From: Desulfurellales bacterium
Lineage (GTDB): Bacteria > Campylobacterota_A > Desulfurellia > Desulfurellales > Hippeaceae
Reading direction: 5' to 3'
DNA: 6,615 bases
Assembly: GCA_027074255.1 (NCBI GenBank)
Contig: JALTDI010000201.1
Location: 1 to 6,615, forward strand
In this document: positions 1 to 6,203 of the stretch, piece by piece
Numbering within the stretch: the stretch's first letter is position 1
Layout of the letters: each line of letters opens with the position of its first letter
The notes under the pieces: generated by a model
What the model was told of the DNA's origin: nothing
What the model saw: only the letters and a program-made list of their open reading frames with translations
Database searches by the model: none
Made by a program: the position numbers and the translations under genes

Positions 1-500
1 AATTTGCCGATTACTTCCAAAAACCTTGCAGGATGATAACTCATCCTTACGAGCCCCTTGTTTTTAATAATTCTTCTTAACTTTTTCAAAGTATCGTCAA
101 TATTTATGGTTTCAAACTTTTCATTAAAAAATTTCTCTGATTTTCTGTAAGAATCATCAACAAAGTAAGGCGGATTGCTTACAACAGAATCAACTGAATT
201 TTCGTGAATTTCATTTAAATCTTTGACTATAATAACATTGCATATTTGGTTCAGCTCTAAATTTTTTTTAATAATTTCTCTCATAAAATAACTTGATTCA
301 ACCGCAATTATATTGCAATTACCGCATCTGTGAGCTAATAAAATTGAGATGATTCCGCATCCGCTTCCAAAATCAGCAATAACAGAATTATTTTTAATGT
401 CTATTTCTTTTGTCAGGGCAAAGGGTTCGCTTGAAAATCTATATCCGTTTCTGGGCTGGTATATTTTCAGAGAGTTTAAAACCGTTAATTCTAAATCCAC
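1..500 (-). CDS. TrmN6/YabB-like N6-adenine methyltransferase, partial (C-terminus beyond left edge)
   Basis: This is a class I SAM-dependent methyltransferase; 166 codons are visible and the 3' end lies outside the window. Residues 43-50 read DFGSGCGI, the glycine-rich SAM-binding motif I. Residues 109-112 are NPPY, the motif IV signature of enzymes that methylate an exocyclic amino group of adenine, or a glutamine. The N-terminal LKIYQPRNGYRFSSEPFAL (11-29) and a later YHPARFLEVI (155-164) resemble the TrmN6/YabB group (COG4123). Its E. coli member makes N6-methyladenosine at A37 of tRNA-Val. The tRNA target here is inferred; a protein substrate is less likely. The frame is closed upstream by TAA at 522-524, so the first usual start codon is GTG at 498-500, which leaves the motifs intact but has only a weak ribosome binding site. 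It lies 54 nt after lpxC and is probably cotranscribed. The family is usually about 240 residues, so roughly 75 are missing. Confidence 0.85.
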   Translation of the reverse strand, partial: MDLELTVLNSLKIYQPRNGYRFSSEPFALTKEIDIKNNSVIADFGSGCGIISILLAHRCGNCNIIAVESSYFMREIIKKNLELNQICNVIIVKDLNEIHENSVDSVVSNPPYFVDDSYRKSEKFFNEKFETINIDDTLKKLRRIIKNKGLVRMSYHPARFLEVIGK

Positions 501-520
501 AATAATCTTGGTTCTGATAA

Positions 521-535
521 TTTACATTATGTAAA
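521..535. promoter_or_regulatory. Perfect 15-nt dyad in the lpxC-methyltransferase gap (possible operator)
   Basis: The plus strand reads tttacat-t-atgtaaa: two 7-nt arms that are exact reverse complements around one central base. One base is too short an RNA loop; opened to five loop bases, only a weak 5-bp AT-rich stem remains. A protein-binding site is therefore more plausible than a terminator or RNA switch. It lies in the 54-nt gap upstream of the methyltransferase start, where a regulator of that gene could bind. AT-rich DNA yields such dyads by chance, and I cannot name a regulator with this site. No recognisable promoter sits beside it. Confidence 0.3.
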
Positions 536-554
536 CTTTTGTCATTTAGCCGAT

Positions 555-1460
555 TTAAGCCTTTTCCTTAACGGTCTTCCAAACAGATGCTTCAACAACT
601 TTTTCCCTATGAGGAGTTCCGACAATTTCATAAGAAGCTCTGTTTTTAATCAATTCATTAACAAGTTTATTATTTAAATCATGACCTGATTTGTAAGCTA
701 TGTATTTTCCTCTTATATCAAATCCAAGTATGGATAAATCCCCAATTGCATCTAAAACCTTATGCCTTACAAATTCATTTTCATACCTTAGAGGATCTTC
801 ATTGACAATACCGTACTCATCAACCACAACTGCATTGTCCAGACTACCGCCCAAAGCGAGATTGTGTGCTTGAAGGTACTCTATATCTTTTAATAAGCCA
901 AATGTTCTTGCCTTACTTATCTCCTTAATAAAACTTTGTTCGGTGACGGTAATGTCTATCCGCTGTTTTCCTATAAAAGAGTTATTAAAATTTATGGAAT
1001 AGCTTATTTTAAAATCTTTCGATGGAATAAAAGCTGCAAATTTTCCGTCTTCTTTCACTTTTATGGGTTTTGTAATAATTATAGCCTTTTTATAAGCATT
1101 TTGTTCGACAATACCTGCTGTCTTAATTAAATACACCCACGGTGCGCTCGATCCATCCATTATGGGCACTTCCCTGCCCTTTAGCCTAATAAATACGTTA
1201 TCAATGTGCAAAGCAAAAAGCGTTGATAAAAGATGTTCGACAGTTCCTATTCCAACGCCGTTTTTCCCAATAGTAGTCGCTAATTGTGTTCCGATAACGC
1301 TCTTTGTACTCACCTCAATCTGCTGTTCCTTGTCTTCTGAATAGAATATAATACCTGTATTTTCTTTTGCCGGTTCAAGTGCAATTTCAACCTTCTTTCC
1401 ACTATGCAGCCCTATCCCAGAAGCCTTTATTTCATTTTTTAAGGTTCTTTGTTTTCTCAC
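555..1460 (-). CDS. lpxC: UDP-3-O-acyl-N-acetylglucosamine deacetylase LpxC
   Basis: LpxC is the zinc hydrolase that removes the acetyl group from UDP-3-O-acyl-GlcNAc in the cytoplasm, the committed step of lipid A synthesis. The 301-residue length matches the family (E. coli 305). The N-terminus KQRTLKNEIKASGIGLHSG (3-21) is typical. Expected zinc ligands are present: H76 within GTVEHLLS, and H233 and D241 within HKVLDAIGDL. The catalytic residues E75 and H260 (in SGHDLNNKL) and the conserved K234 are also there. ARTFGLLKDIEYLQ (184-197) and LGGSLDNAVVVDE (203-215) are hallmark LpxC stretches. The start is GTG at 1458-1460, supported by AAGGAG six bases upstream. It begins 10 nt after carA. 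In enteric bacteria lpxC closes the division cluster directly after ftsZ; here plsY, two DUF507 genes and carA lie between. Its presence shows the host makes lipid A, or did so recently. Confidence 0.98.
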   Translation of the reverse strand: MRKQRTLKNEIKASGIGLHSGKKVEIALEPAKENTGIIFYSEDKEQQIEVSTKSVIGTQLATTIGKNGVGIGTVEHLLSTLFALHIDNVFIRLKGREVPIMDGSSAPWVYLIKTAGIVEQNAYKKAIIITKPIKVKEDGKFAAFIPSKDFKISYSINFNNSFIGKQRIDITVTEQSFIKEISKARTFGLLKDIEYLQAHNLALGGSLDNAVVVDEYGIVNEDPLRYENEFVRHKVLDAIGDLSILGFDIRGKYIAYKSGHDLNNKLVNELIKNRASYEIVGTPHREKVVEASVWKTVKEKA

Positions 1461-1466
1461 AAAACA

Positions 1467-1472
1467 CTCCTT
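1467..1472 (-). promoter_or_regulatory. Ribosome binding site of lpxC, overlapping the carA stop codon
   Basis: The minus strand reads AAGGAG six bases before the GTG start of lpxC. Its first two bases are the last two of the carA TAA stop. This strong site decides in favour of the GTG start and implies that ribosomes finishing carA release on the lpxC loading site. Confidence 0.8.
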
Positions 1473-2589
1473 AATTTTTTTCTACCATAGATGCAAATTT
1501 TTTAAACAGATACCCCGCATCATGAGGTCCAGGCGACGCTTCGGGATGATGTTGAACAGACATTAGATGCAGTTTCCTATGTCTCATACCCTCTATTGTT
1601 TTATCGTTTAAGTTGATATGCGTCGGCATAAAACCTCTATCCTTTAAACTCTCTTCATCGACAGCATAGTTGTGGTTCTGCGCCGTCACCGAAATATTAC
1701 CGCTTTCCAAATCCTTTACGGGATGATTTGCACCATGATGACCAAATTTCATTTTATACACTTTTATGTTAAAACATCTTCCGATTATTTGATGTCCGAA
1801 GCATATTCCAAATGTCGGATAACGCTCTATCGCTTTTCTATATTCCTCTATCCATTTATCTTCTATTCCTCGTGGATCACCAGGTCCGTTGGATAAAAAT
1901 AGGGCATCCGGATTATACGAGCGTATATCATCAAAGGTACTGTATGCAGGTACAACTACGGTTTTAAAGCCGGCGCTGTTCAAATGCCTTAAAATATTTT
2001 TCTTTACACCAAAATCTATTACAACAACCGTTTTATATAAACTCTTATGTTCTTTTTTATCTTCTTCGAAATCAAATCTAAACAGCTCTTCTTCAAATTT
2101 ATAAGAATCATCTGTTGTTACATATTTTACTAAATCTTTTCCTACAATAGAATAGTCTTTAATCATATCTTTCATTTCTTCCAAATTATCACCGGAAGAT
2201 ATTACACCGATCAGGGAACCGTTTTCCCTGATGAGTTTCGTCAATTTTCTCGTATCTATATCTTCTATGCCTACAACTTTATGCAATTTTAAATATTCAT
2301 CCAAACCTTTTTCTTTTCTAAAATTCGATGCTATCTGTGAAGATTCCTTCACTACAAATCCCTCTGCAAAAATTTCTGAGCTTTCTTCATCCAAGCTATT
2401 GATACCATAATTACCTATCTCGGGGTAAGTCATAGCAATAATTTGTCCTTTATACGAGGGATCAGTTAAAATTTCCTGATATCCGCTCATACTCGTATTG
2501 AAAACAACCTCGCCTACACATGTACCGTTGTAGCCAATCTTTTTGCCCTCAAACAGATCACCGCTTTCCAGTAAAAGATAAGCTTTCAT
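1471..2589 (-). CDS. carA: Carbamoyl-phosphate synthase small (glutaminase) subunit CarA
   Basis: CarA hydrolyses glutamine and channels ammonia to CarB, which makes carbamoyl phosphate for pyrimidine and arginine synthesis in the cytoplasm. At 372 residues it is close to full family length (E. coli 382). The N-terminal CPSase small-chain domain spans about 1-150, with VFNTSMSGYQEILTDPSY (29-46) and GIEDIDTRKLTKLIRENG (107-124). The C-terminal class I glutamine amidotransferase domain (about 186-370) begins at VVVIDFGVKKNILR and carries FLSNGPGDP (231-239). The nucleophile is C263 in GICFGHQ, and H348 and E350 complete the triad in VQHHPEASPGPHD. Two small changes from the common pattern are F264 (usually L) and H347 (usually Y); neither is catalytic. 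The ATG overlaps the TGA of the upstream DUF507 gene as ATGA, so translation is probably coupled. No carB is in the window, so the large subunit is encoded elsewhere or further left. Confidence 0.98.
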   Translation of the reverse strand: MKAYLLLESGDLFEGKKIGYNGTCVGEVVFNTSMSGYQEILTDPSYKGQIIAMTYPEIGNYGINSLDEESSEIFAEGFVVKESSQIASNFRKEKGLDEYLKLHKVVGIEDIDTRKLTKLIRENGSLIGVISSGDNLEEMKDMIKDYSIVGKDLVKYVTTDDSYKFEEELFRFDFEEDKKEHKSLYKTVVVIDFGVKKNILRHLNSAGFKTVVVPAYSTFDDIRSYNPDALFLSNGPGDPRGIEDKWIEEYRKAIERYPTFGICFGHQIIGRCFNIKVYKMKFGHHGANHPVKDLESGNISVTAQNHNYAVDEESLKDRGFMPTHINLNDKTIEGMRHRKLHLMSVQHHPEASPGPHDAGYLFKKFASMVEKN

Positions 2590-2864
2590 CTCATTAGTCT
2601 CTTACTCATTTCTTCTTCATACGTTTTATTGAATGCAATTTCCCACTCCATGCTTCCGGGTACCAACTTTTTTGTTCTTTTCTGTAGGCTGTTCATAACA
2701 ATCTCGTAAACTTCATCTTCCGCATCAAAATAGCTTTCTATGGTGTCTATAATATTATTGACAACCAGACCATCGGATGATAGGACATCAAAAACATTAT
2801 TTTCTTCACATATTTCTACTATTTTCTTTGATATATGCCTTATTCTGCCTTTGCTATACCTCAT
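2586..2864 (-). CDS. DUF507-family protein, second of a tandem pair
   Basis: This is a 92-residue acidic and basic, helix-rich cytoplasmic protein with no signal peptide or membrane segment. I recognise it as DUF507 from the N-terminal pattern of a short basic start followed by ISKKIVEI (residues 11-18). The C-terminal half, KLVPGSMEWEIAFNKTYEEEM (71-91), also fits, with the proline-glycine-serine-x-glutamate-tryptophan core typical of one DUF507 subtype. The family's function is unknown. It aligns without gaps with its upstream neighbour over the first 16 residues (K5, I8, K14-I15-V16 shared), but the C-termini differ, so these are divergent paralogues rather than a recent duplication. Both junctions are 4-nt ATGA overlaps, upstream with the first DUF507 gene and downstream with carA. 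An AGAGGG stretch lies about nine bases before the ATG. The context suggests coexpression with CarA in fixed proportion; a physical link is only inference. Confidence 0.85.
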   Translation of the reverse strand: MRYSKGRIRHISKKIVEICEENNVFDVLSSDGLVVNNIIDTIESYFDAEDEVYEIVMNSLQKRTKKLVPGSMEWEIAFNKTYEEEMSKRLMR

Positions 2865-3142
2865 AACAGGAAGCCCTCTTTCTTGGCGACCTTTCTTTTT
2901 GCCATCATAAATAGTTTAGAGCTGTCAAGTCTTTCATTTTCAATTTCCCTTGTAAATTCCCCCAGCAGCTCCTTGGTTTTTATATCAATCTCTCTTTCTT
3001 TATGTGCATCATCCAAAAGTACATCTCTTGCTATTGATTTTATGACAGATACATCCTTATTGATTTTTATATGTCCCGAGTTTATGATATTTGAAACAAT
3101 CTTATCTGCCAACAATTCTATCTCCATCTTCTTAAGCGCCAT
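2861..3142 (-). CDS. DUF507-family protein, first of a tandem pair
   Basis: This 93-residue soluble, highly charged, mostly helical protein of unknown function fits DUF507. Residues 8-16 (IELLADKIV) match the family's N-terminal helix. The C-terminal KLFMMAKRKVAKKEGFLL (76-93) matches the second DUF507 subtype, which ends in a lysine-rich helix and a glycine-phenylalanine-hydrophobic tail. The middle (about 45-70) is rich in E, D, K and R and may be a short coiled coil. It is the first gene after a 59-nt gap carrying a good promoter match, so it probably heads the transcript covering the DUF507 pair, carA and lpxC. The ATG at 3140-3142 has GGGTGA four bases upstream. Its stop overlaps the next DUF507 start as ATGA, suggesting the two proteins are made together and perhaps form a heteromer (inference). 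Confidence 0.85.
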   Translation of the reverse strand: MALKKMEIELLADKIVSNIINSGHIKINKDVSVIKSIARDVLLDDAHKEREIDIKTKELLGEFTREIENERLDSSKLFMMAKRKVAKKEGFLL

Positions 3143-3146
3143 ACTT

Positions 3147-3152
3147 TCACCC
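3147..3152 (-). promoter_or_regulatory. Ribosome binding site of the first DUF507 gene
   Basis: The minus strand has GGGTGA four bases upstream of the ATG, a fair match to the GGAGGTGA consensus. It supports the ATG at 3142 as the start. Confidence 0.55.
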
Positions 3153-3168
3153 TGCCCTTTTATACATA

Positions 3169-3197
3169 ATTATATAACAAAACTCAAATTTTTCCAA
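3169..3197 (-). promoter_or_regulatory. Putative sigma-70-type promoter for the DUF507-DUF507-carA-lpxC block
   Basis: In the 59-nt gap after plsY the minus strand carries TTGGAA (3197-3192), a 17-nt spacer, and a perfect TATAAT (3174-3169). The spacing is ideal; the -35 box matches TTGACA at four of six positions. Transcription would start near 3162, leaving a leader of about 20 nt with the ribosome binding site. It sits in the longest intergenic gap of the window, which supports a real role, though AT-rich DNA gives chance -10 boxes. No terminator hairpin with a T-run precedes it, so read-through from ftsZ-plsY is also expected. Confidence 0.5.
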
Positions 3198-3201
3198 AAT
3201 T

Positions 3202-3792
3202 TCATATATTCAGTCTCCTTTCATTTCCAAAATAAAAACGTCTTATATTTTCTCTGTGCTTAATAAACATAATAATCAATAAAAACAAAAAAACATACTT
3301 AGTATCGCCGTTTTTATTAAGCAAAAAGCATGCCGCCGTTGAAATTGAAAATGATAAAAGTGCCGCCGCAGAAGAGTACTTTGTCGTTATTAAAATAACG
3401 AGCCATATGAGCATACCAGCAAAAGAAGCCGGGAAAAACAGAGGCAGTGTCGAGCCGTATGTTGCTGCAACACCTTTTCCGCCCTTAAATTTCAAAAACA
3501 CGCTGAAATCGTGCCCAAGCACAGCAAAAATTGCCGCTATATAGGAAGATAGAGTATCATTTTTCATTAAAATCTTCGCCGCCAAAACACAAATCAGACC
3601 TTTTGATAAATCCAGAAGAAGCGTCAGTGCTCCGTATTTTTTACCAAAAACCCTATATACGTTTGTAGCTCCGATATTGCCGCTTCCGTATTTTCTTATA
3701 TCAACACCCTTATATTTTGAGACTAAGTATCCGAAAGGCACGCTGCCGATGAGGAAAGAAACGATAGCTATTGCGAATCTTTCAAATTCCAT
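3202..3792 (-). CDS. plsY: Acyl-phosphate:glycerol-3-phosphate acyltransferase PlsY
   Basis: PlsY is an inner-membrane enzyme that transfers the acyl group of acyl-phosphate (made by PlsX) to glycerol-3-phosphate, giving lysophosphatidic acid, the first step of phospholipid synthesis. The 196-residue length is typical. Hydrophobic segments fit the multi-spanning fold: about 6-26, 54-74, 82-100, 116-136 and 142-178, the last broken by a polar stretch near 159-165. The conserved loops are all present: SGNIGATNVYR (37-47), GHDFSVFLKFKGGKGVAATYG (93-113), KYSS (138-141) and HRENIRR (179-185). The ATG lies only 5 nt after the ftsZ stop and has no clear ribosome binding site, so translation probably depends on ribosomes finishing ftsZ. 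Its place between ftsZ and the next block ties membrane lipid supply to division gene expression, at least through a shared transcript. Confidence 0.97.
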   Translation of the reverse strand: MEFERFAIAIVSFLIGSVPFGYLVSKYKGVDIRKYGSGNIGATNVYRVFGKKYGALTLLLDLSKGLICVLAAKILMKNDTLSSYIAAIFAVLGHDFSVFLKFKGGKGVAATYGSTLPLFFPASFAGMLIWLVILITTKYSSAAALLSFSISTAACFLLNKNGDTKYVFLFLLIIMFIKHRENIRRFYFGNERRLNI

Positions 3793-3797
3793 AGGTT

Positions 3798-4931
3798 CTA
3801 AGAATCGGCCTTTTTTCTTCTTATAAAAGCAGGTATATCGTATTTATCGTCAATGGGCATATCCGATTGCTTCTTTATTTGACTTATAGTCTTTTGGTCA
3901 ATATTTATATGTTCCTTTGATATATAACCTCTTCTCATGTCAGCTCTATTGACTTTTTCATTGAACCCCGTAGCTATAATTGTTATCCTGACCCTATCTC
4001 CGAGAGATTCGTCCAAAACAAATCCATACTTAAAAATTGCTTTATCGTTCATATTTTTTTCTATTGTAGAAGTTGCTTCATTCAATTCTTCCAAGCCGAA
4101 ATTCTTGCTTGCCGTTATATTCATGATTATACCCTTTGCTCCCTTTATATTGGCATTTTCAAGCAGAGGATTGGATATTGCAAATTCAGTGGCTTTTTTG
4201 ACCCTATTTTCTCCACCCGACGAAGATGCCTCTCCAATACCCATCAAAGCCACACCCTTTTCGCTCATAATGGTTTCAACATCTGCAAAGTCTATATTGA
4301 CGACAATTTGAGCATTTTCAGACGGCTTATGAATCAAATCAACGATACTCTGCACAGCCTGTCTTAGGATATCATCCACCTTTTTAAATGCATCAAGCAG
4401 CGTAAGATTTCTATATACGTCAAGAAGCCTTTGATTTGGTATAACTATGATACTGTCAACATTGTCTTTAAGCTCATCTATGCCTTTTTGAGCTATCTCC
4501 TTTTTAACCTTCCCTTCTACATCGAAAGGCTTTGTCACGACGCCTATTGTAAGAGCTCCAAGGTCTTTTGCCACCTTGGCAATTACAGGAGATGCGCCGG
4601 TTCCTGTTCCACCGCCCATACCGGCAGCTATAAAAACCATATCGGAACCCTTTAATACGGATTCCAAATCCTCAAGGTTTTCCTCGGCAGCTTTTCTGCC
4701 TTTTTCCGGGTCGCTTCCGGCACCGAGACCGCGGGTAAGCTTTTTGCCAAGCTGTACTTTTGTCTGAGCATTACTCATGCTTAAAGCTTGTAAATCTGTA
4801 TTTGCACTGAGAAATTCCACGTTTCTTATGCCATGACCTATCATATTGTTTATTGCGTTGCTTCCCCCGCCGCCTACACCTACAACCTTTATTACGGCCC
4901 CTATAATATTTTCATTCTCACCGACTTTCAT
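3798..4931 (-). CDS. ftsZ: Cell division protein FtsZ
   Basis: FtsZ is the tubulin-like GTPase that polymerises into the Z ring at midcell and recruits the divisome. From the ATG at 4929-4931 it has 377 residues. The Rossmann-type GTPase domain shows KVVGVGGGGSNAINNMI (15-31) and the tubulin signature GGGTGTG (106-112). The T7 synergy loop is NIDFADV (212-218), whose aspartates promote GTP hydrolysis in the next subunit. The C-terminal subdomain ends near IIATGF (about 323). A linker of about 41 residues follows, then the FtsA-binding tail DIPAFIRR (365-372). The frame stays open to a TTG at 4946, but GGAGG lies eight bases before the ATG, so the ATG is preferred. K143 stands where E. coli has the nucleotide-contacting R142. 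ftsA ends 18 nt upstream and plsY begins 5 nt downstream. Confidence 0.98.
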   Translation of the reverse strand: MKVGENENIIGAVIKVVGVGGGGSNAINNMIGHGIRNVEFLSANTDLQALSMSNAQTKVQLGKKLTRGLGAGSDPEKGRKAAEENLEDLESVLKGSDMVFIAAGMGGGTGTGASPVIAKVAKDLGALTIGVVTKPFDVEGKVKKEIAQKGIDELKDNVDSIIVIPNQRLLDVYRNLTLLDAFKKVDDILRQAVQSIVDLIHKPSENAQIVVNIDFADVETIMSEKGVALMGIGEASSSGGENRVKKATEFAISNPLLENANIKGAKGIIMNITASKNFGLEELNEATSTIEKNMNDKAIFKYGFVLDESLGDRVRITIIATGFNEKVNRADMRRGYISKEHINIDQKTISQIKKQSDMPIDDKYDIPAFIRRKKADS

Positions 4932-4939
4932 TATAAAAA

Positions 4940-4944
4940 CCTCC
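4940..4944 (-). promoter_or_regulatory. Ribosome binding site that fixes the ftsZ start
   Basis: The minus strand reads GGAGG, then eight bases, then the ATG at 4931. An in-frame TTG at 4946-4944 would place this site inside the coding region and has nothing comparable before it. The ATG five codons further in is therefore the likely start. Confidence 0.8.
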
Positions 4945-4949
4945 AAAAA

Positions 4950-6203
4950 TCAAAACATATCCTTTATCCAGCTCTTCATTTTAGATAAGATTAATGCAAA
5001 CATGCTATCATCCTTAATTTTCTTGTCAGGCATTATGTTCATATTATCCTCTTCGCTGCTCAGAAAACCGTATATAACCAAACCAACTCCCGTGGCATAC
5101 ATAGGGTTGTCAACAGCATCTTTAAGTCCTGTTACATTAATGGGCTTCCCTACCCTTACAGGAAGGTTAAATACAGATTCAGCCAGTTCGGATGCCCCCG
5201 GCATTAAAGCAGAACCGCCCGTTAAAACTATACCGGATGCCAGCATAGGTAAAAGGTTAACCTTATCCAAATTATCTTTCACTATTGAAAAAATCTCTTC
5301 CATCCTCGGCTCTATAATCTCGCTTAACATTTTCTTGGGTATCTCTCTTGACTTTCTATCACCTACGCCCGGAATTATCACCATATCATCATCCTCAACC
5401 AAATCGGTTAAAGAGCATCCGTATTTTTTCTTTATGTCTTCAGCCTCTTTAAAAGGTGTCCTAAGCCCGATTGCCAAATCGTTTGTTATATGATCTCCTC
5501 CTATTGAGATGACAGATGTATGTTTTATGGCATTTGCAACAAAAACAGCGACATCCGTTGTGCCGCCCCCTATATCAATAAGTCCCACGCCCAGGTCTTT
5601 TTCTTCGTTCAAAACAGCCGCCTGAGACGAAGCAATGGGCTGAAGCACAATATTTTTTACGGAAAGGCCGCTTTTTTGGCAGCATTTCACAATATTCTGC
5701 ACGCTTGTTACAGAACCTGTCACTATATGGACTCTAACCTCAAGCCTGGTTCCGCTCATACCTCTGGGATCTTTAATTCCCGCCTGGTCATCGACTATAA
5801 ATTCCTGAGGTATTATGTGTATAATTTCCCTATCAGGCGGAATGGCAACGGCTTTGGCCGCATCTATCACGCGCCTGATATCGGACTCGGCAACCTCAAG
5901 GCTTTTTATAGCAACAACTCCGCTTGAATTATACGACCTAATATGACCGCCCGCTATTCCGGTATAAACGGTATCTATCTTAACTCCGCTCATTCTTTCG
6001 GCATAAGCAACTGCTCTTTTTATAGACATAACGGCTTCGTCTATATTTATAACTATACCCTTGCGTAACCCTTTTGAAGGAGTCTGGCCAATGCCTATAA
6101 TCTTTATATTTCCATCATCGGACTTCTTACCAACAATAACACATACCTTTGTTGTACCAATATCCAATCCTACGACCATATTATCACTATTAATTTCCGA
6201 CAC
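4950..6203 (-). CDS. ftsA: Cell division protein FtsA
   Basis: FtsA is the actin-like ATPase that tethers FtsZ polymers to the inner membrane and recruits later divisome proteins. At 417 residues it matches the family (E. coli 420). ATP-site motifs are in order: phosphate 1 LDIGTTK (13-19), phosphate 2 IDIGGGTTDVAV (209-220) and the adenosine loop VLTGGSALMPG (326-336). The SHS2/1C subdomain between the first two contains IPQEFIVDDQAGIKDPRGMSG (131-151), very typical of FtsA. A flexible stretch (about 383-400) leads to the amphipathic membrane-targeting helix, FALILSKMKSWIKDMF (402-417). The start is GTG at 6201-6203, backed by AAGGAG seven bases upstream; the ATG eight codons later has no such site. 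The first 14 nt overlap the end of ftsQ in another frame, indicating coupled translation. Confidence 0.98.
   Translation of the reverse strand: MSEINSDNMVVGLDIGTTKVCVIVGKKSDDGNIKIIGIGQTPSKGLRKGIVINIDEAVMSIKRAVAYAERMSGVKIDTVYTGIAGGHIRSYNSSGVVAIKSLEVAESDIRRVIDAAKAVAIPPDREIIHIIPQEFIVDDQAGIKDPRGMSGTRLEVRVHIVTGSVTSVQNIVKCCQKSGLSVKNIVLQPIASSQAAVLNEEKDLGVGLIDIGGGTTDVAVFVANAIKHTSVISIGGDHITNDLAIGLRTPFKEAEDIKKKYGCSLTDLVEDDDMVIIPGVGDRKSREIPKKMLSEIIEPRMEEIFSIVKDNLDKVNLLPMLASGIVLTGGSALMPGASELAESVFNLPVRVGKPINVTGLKDAVDNPMYATGVGLVIYGFLSSEEDNMNIMPDKKIKDDSMFALILSKMKSWIKDMF

Noticed and set aside
349..534. Plus-strand open frame of 61 codons opposite the methyltransferase start
   Set aside because: The minus-strand frame carries the SAM-binding motif through this stretch, so the plus-strand reading is a shadow.
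525..554. Rho-independent terminator after lpxC
   Set aside because: The only dyad there has one central base (or a weak 5-bp AT stem) and no T-run on the minus strand, so termination is not supported.
2835..3263. Plus-strand open frame of 142 codons opposite the DUF507 genes and the end of plsY
   Set aside because: It is rich in S, F, I and L as expected for the complement of charged helices, crosses the intergenic gap, and resembles no family I know.
4932..4946. TTG at 4946 as the ftsZ start, adding five residues
   Set aside because: GGAGG lies within those codons at the right distance from the ATG at 4931, and no loading site precedes the TTG.
4846..5493. Plus-strand open frame of 215 codons across the ftsA-ftsZ junction
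   Set aside because: It is antisense to two certain genes, and its translation is a low-complexity run of S, P, I and L with no recognisable domain. It is a shadow of minus-strand codon usage.
5520..5927. Plus-strand open frame of 135 codons opposite ftsA
   Set aside because: It lies wholly inside ftsA, which is intact and strongly conserved; there is no domain or plausible context on the plus strand.
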